A stretch of 7,338 nt of DNA. It comes from an uncultured Gemmatimonadota bacterium. GTDB taxonomy: Bacteria; Gemmatimonadota; Gemmatimonadetes; Gemmatimonadales; Gemmatimonadaceae. The position numbers and the translations under genes were made by a program. Location: positions 1 through 7,338 of the forward strand of contig CAMLEQ010000182.1 of the NCBI GenBank assembly GCA_946479015.1, read 5' to 3'. The notes under the pieces are model-generated. The model saw nothing but the letters and a program-made list of their open reading frames with translations. It had not been told where the DNA came from and did not search any database. This document shows positions 4,706-7,338 of this stretch, piece after piece (the first letter of the stretch is position 1; the number at the start of each line of letters is the position of its first letter).

Positions 4706-6762
4706 CGGCGCGCGCGCGGGTGCGCGCGGTGCGCGCGGCGCTCGCCGGCGGGGCGCTCGGCGCCGCGCTGCTCTGGGGCGGGGGGACGGCGCTGATGGTG
4801 CTGGCGCTCGCCGGAGTCGTGGAGTGGATCGGGCGCCTCCCGGCCGCGGTGATCGCGCTCGTCCCATCGCTGGCGCTCATCCTCGGCGCGACGGCCGCCG
4901 TGGCGGTGCTGTGGCGCGCGCGGCGCGCGTGGTCGGAGCGCGCCGTCGCGCTCTGGATCGAGGAGCGCGTCCCCGCGCTGCGCTACGCGCTGGTGACCGC
5001 GATCGAGCCGGGGTGGGAGGGCGCGGCGCCGGCACTCGAGCGCGCGGTGGCCGAGTCGCGCTGGGGCGCGCCGGTGGCGCGTGCGCTCGCGCGGGCGCTC
5101 GGCGTGCCGGCGCTCGTCGCCGCCGTGGCGCTCGCGCTGGTGTGGGCGCTCCCCGCGGGGATCGTCTCGCGCATGCGGGCGCCTGGCGCTCCCACGATGG
5201 GGAGCGCTCCCGCCGCGCCCAGCGCCGCGCCGGGGAGCCGCCTTGCCCGCATCACCATCACCGTGACCCCACCCGCGTACAGCGGGCTGGCGCCGACCAC
5301 GCTCCACGATCCGTCGCTCGTGTCCGCGCTCCCGTCGAGCAGCGTGCGCGTGGAGGGGCGCGGCGAGGCCGCGGGGCTCGCGGCGCGCCTGGACGCGGCG
5401 CCGCTCGAGGTGCGCGGCGCCGACGGCCGGTGGAGCGCGATCTTCGCGATGCCCGCGCACCCCGCCGCGCTGCGCCTGCGCGATGGCGTCGAGCGCATCG
5501 TCGCGCTCGCGCCGCGTCCGGACTCCGCGCCCGTGGTCGCGCTGCTCGCGCCGGCGCGCGACTCCGTGCTGCACGCTCCCGCCGGCGCGTTCCCGCTCGC
5601 GGCCACCGCCACCGATGACTTCGGGCTCGACGCGATGTGGCTCGAGTACATCGTGAGCTCGGGGGAAGGGGAGAGCTTCACCTTCCGCTCCGGCGTGGCG
5701 CGGCGCGCGCGCGTGGCGGGTGCGCGGTCGTACACGCTGCGCGGCGCGCTCGCGCTCGATGCGCTCGCGCTGAAGCCGGGGGACATCGTGCACGTGCGCG
5801 CCGTGGCGGTGGACGGGAACAGCGCCACGGGGCCCGACACCGGCACCTCCGAGACGCGCGCGCTCCGCGTGCCGCGCCCCGGCGAGCACGACTCGGTGGC
5901 GGTGGAGGGCGCGGCGCCGGCGGACGTGAACCAGTCGGCGCTGAGCGAGCGGATGCTCATCCGGCTCGCCGAGGCGCTGGAGCGCCGGCGCCCTGGCCTC
6001 GCGCGCGCCACGGTGACGAGCGAGTCGCGCGGCATCGCCGCCGACCAGGCGCGACTGCGCGCGCGCGTGGGCGATGTGATCTTCGCGCGCCTCGGGCGCG
6101 ACACGGGTGCGGAGGAGTCGGCGCCAGCGGGGTCTTTGGCGCGCGGCGCGCTCACGCCGGAGCAGCTGCTCGCCGCCGCCGACTCGGCCACGGCGGGCGG
6201 CGGCGCGGCGCTCGATTTCGGGGGAGACGAGACGCCGGTGGTGGCGGTGAACCGTCCCCTGCTCGAGGCGTACGACGCCATGTGGGCGGCGGAGCGCGAG
6301 CTGGGCGTGGGAGAGCCGGGGGCGGCGCTCCCGCACATGTACGCGGCGCTCGCCGCGATCCAGCGCGCGCGGAGCGCGGAACGGATCTACCTGCGTGGGA
6401 ACGCGGCGCCGGTGGTGATCGATCTGGCGCGCGTGCGTCTCGCGGGGAAGCGCGACGACGCGGCCGCCGCGCCCCGCGCCCCCCGCGCGCCGCTCGACAC
6501 CACCATCGCGCGGCGCGTGGCGCGCCTCGACCGCGCCCTGGCGCTGCTCCCGCGCGATGCGCGGGCGGCGGTGGACTCGCTCCTGCTCCTGCGCGTGGAG
6601 GCGCTCGGCGACGCCCCGGCGCTCGCCGATGCGCTGGGGCCGGCGATCGACGCGCTGCGCGGCGGGCGCGACGCCACCGATGCGCTCGCGCTCGCCCGTC
6701 GCGCCGCGGGAGGGGCGCCCGAGTCGCGCGGCGCCATCGGGGCGTGGGGAGGTGCCTGGTGA
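4702..6762 (+). CDS. DUF4175-like membrane protein with large extracytoplasmic region
   Basis: A 686-residue protein with three predicted membrane helices (about 18-42, 47-71 and 134-154). Between helices 2 and 3 is a cytoplasmic-type segment with RRAWSERAVALWIEERVPALRY, a pattern usual in DUF4175 proteins. After helix 3 comes a Pro/Ala linker, then ITITVTPPAYSGLAP (about 184-198), the 'PPAYSG' hallmark of these proteins, and a beta-rich domain. A second beta domain has ATATDDFGLDAMWLEYIVSS (DDFGL at 305-309) and ends in LKPGDIVHVRAVAVDGNSATG. The last 300 residues are mostly helical, with 'SERMLIRLAEALERR' and later Ala/Arg/Leu-rich helices. The long Gln-rich C-terminal coil known from many alphaproteobacterial members is not seen and the protein is shorter, so 'DUF4175-like' is safer than a firm call. 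The GTG start overlaps the BatA-like stop. It probably forms a membrane complex with that neighbour; no catalytic motif is visible. Confidence 0.87.
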   Translation: MTARARVRAVRAALAGGALGAALLWGGGTALMVLALAGVVEWIGRLPAAVIALVPSLALILGATAAVAVLWRARRAWSERAVALWIEERVPALRYALVTAIEPGWEGAAPALERAVAESRWGAPVARALARALGVPALVAAVALALVWALPAGIVSRMRAPGAPTMGSAPAAPSAAPGSRLARITITVTPPAYSGLAPTTLHDPSLVSALPSSSVRVEGRGEAAGLAARLDAAPLEVRGADGRWSAIFAMPAHPAALRLRDGVERIVALAPRPDSAPVVALLAPARDSVLHAPAGAFPLAATATDDFGLDAMWLEYIVSSGEGESFTFRSGVARRARVAGARSYTLRGALALDALALKPGDIVHVRAVAVDGNSATGPDTGTSETRALRVPRPGEHDSVAVEGAAPADVNQSALSERMLIRLAEALERRRPGLARATVTSESRGIAADQARLRARVGDVIFARLGRDTGAEESAPAGSLARGALTPEQLLAAADSATAGGGAALDFGGDETPVVAVNRPLLEAYDAMWAAERELGVGEPGAALPHMYAALAAIQRARSAERIYLRGNAAPVVIDLARVRLAGKRDDAAAAPRAPRAPLDTTIARRVARLDRALALLPRDARAAVDSLLLLRVEALGDAPALADALGPAIDALRGGRDATDALALARRAAGGAPESRGAIGAWGGAW
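6746..6752 (+). promoter_or_regulatory. Ribosome binding site for the DUF4159 gene
   Basis: GGGGAGG, six bases before the GTG at 6759 and inside the last codons of the previous gene. It supports this start over the in-frame GTG at 6744, which has no such site at proper distance. Confidence 0.6.
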
Positions 6763-7338
6763 CCACCTTCACCTTCGCCACCGCGCAGTACGAGTCGGGC
6801 GACTGGGACAGCGCACCGCTCGTGCCGCCCAACATCATCGACTCGATCGCGCGCTACACGAGCATCGACGTCGCGCCCACGGGAGTGGTGGTGCCGCTCT
6901 CCTCGCCGGAGCTGGCGCGCCATCCGCTGGTGTTCCTCACCGGGCACCTCCCGGTGCGGTTCACGCCGTCCGAGCGCGAGCACCTGCGCCGCTTCCTCGA
7001 TCGCGGGGGGATGCTGTTCGTGGATGATCACAACCACGACATCGATGGCGCCTTCCACAAGACCGCCACCGAGGAGCTGCGCCGCACGGCGGGACCGCTG
7101 GTGGAGCTGCCTGACGACCATCCGCTGTACTCCGCGTACTTCCATTTCGACGGGCCGCCGGCCACCGTGCACGAGATGAACGGCTGGGGGGACAACCTCA
7201 TCCACGAGCATCTGCTGGCGGTGATGCGCGGGGGGCGGATCGCGGTGCTGTACAGCAACAAGGACTACAGCTCCGAGTGGGGGTACCACCCGGAGAACAA
7301 GCGCTTCCAGTCGGTGGACAACACGCGCTTCGCGGTGA
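6759..7338 (+). CDS. DUF4159 protein, 3' end cut by window edge
   Basis: 193 residues are visible. It opens with FTFATAQYESGDWDSAP (4-20), the DUF4159 start pattern (aromatic strand, Tyr, then GDW). Next come PNIIDSIARYTSIDV, the strand HPLVFLTGH (55-63), then FTPSEREHLRRFLDRGGMLF (68-87) leading to VDDHNHD. This layout resembles the class I glutamine-amidotransferase-like fold of the family, with 'TGH' and 'DD' at the usual nucleophile-side turns. Later come HPLYSAYFHFDG, IAVLYSNKDYSSEWGY and DNTRFAV. Family members normally end within about ten residues of the last motif, so only a handful of codons is missing; the final TGA of the window is not in frame. No signal peptide precedes the domain, unlike many exported relatives, suggesting a cytoplasmic protein. 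In many alphaproteobacteria this domain is fused to a BatA double anchor; here the two are separate genes of the same operon. Its substrate is unknown. Confidence 0.92.
   Translation, partial: MTTFTFATAQYESGDWDSAPLVPPNIIDSIARYTSIDVAPTGVVVPLSSPELARHPLVFLTGHLPVRFTPSEREHLRRFLDRGGMLFVDDHNHDIDGAFHKTATEELRRTAGPLVELPDDHPLYSAYFHFDGPPATVHEMNGWGDNLIHEHLLAVMRGGRIAVLYSNKDYSSEWGYHPENKRFQSVDNTRFAV

Noticed and set aside
3627..5618. 663-codon plus-strand frame across two genes
   Set aside because: It is composed almost wholly of Arg, Ala, Gly and Cys, with no motif, and spans the junction of two well-supported genes in another frame.
3538..6336. 932-codon open frame on the minus strand
   Set aside because: It shows the same shadow composition and lies opposite the BatA-like and DUF4175-like genes, which have real motifs.
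7336..7338. Terminal TGA as the stop of the DUF4159 gene
   Set aside because: The DUF4159 frame reads GTG at 7335-7337 with one base left over, so this TGA is out of frame and the gene continues past the edge.

Overview
The window is extremely GC-rich, with G or C at nearly every third codon position. It is packed with plus-strand genes that overlap or almost touch. The codon use, the style of the histidine kinase and the order of the MoxR/DUF58/BatA/DUF4175/DUF4159 genes suggest a high-GC bacterium with a double membrane, most plausibly Gemmatimonadota. That assignment is an inference from protein style and was not checked by a search.

Layout, all on the plus strand: (1) 1-833, the C-terminal half of a sensor histidine kinase whose start lies before the window; (2) 859-1143, a 94-residue protein of unknown function; (3) 1140-1463, a 107-residue protein whose second half reads like a ubiquitin/YukD-type beta-grasp domain; (4) 1460-2494, a MoxR-family AAA+ ATPase; (5) 2553-3440, a soluble DUF58 protein with a VWA-like metal site; (6) 3437-4705, a membrane-anchored BatA/VWA-like protein; (7) 4702-6762, a three-helix membrane protein of the DUF4175 type with a large extracytoplasmic part; (8) 6759-7338, a DUF4159 protein that runs off the right edge a few residues before its expected end. 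There is no gene-free stretch longer than about 60 bases. I see no tRNA, rRNA, CRISPR array, insertion sequence, promoter or terminator.

Genes 4-8 form a recognisable MoxR-VWA envelope module. A MoxR ATPase is expected to remodel or activate partners carrying VWA domains (DUF58, BatA). The BatA and DUF4175 proteins place the machinery in the inner membrane with large extracytoplasmic domains, and DUF4159 adds a glutamine-amidotransferase-like domain. The biochemical job of this module is not established. The unusual part is the 5' end: a ubiquitin-like small protein, an orphan small protein and a histidine kinase lie directly upstream with no room for a separate transcription unit.

The most distinctive structural feature is the chain of stop/start overlaps. 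Five of the seven gene junctions are direct ATGA or GTGA four-base overlaps. The two remaining gaps (25 and 58 bases) are each spanned exactly by a tiny open frame that begins and ends in the same kind of overlap. A ribosome could in principle pass from the kinase to DUF4159 by termination-reinitiation without ever meeting an untranslated gap.
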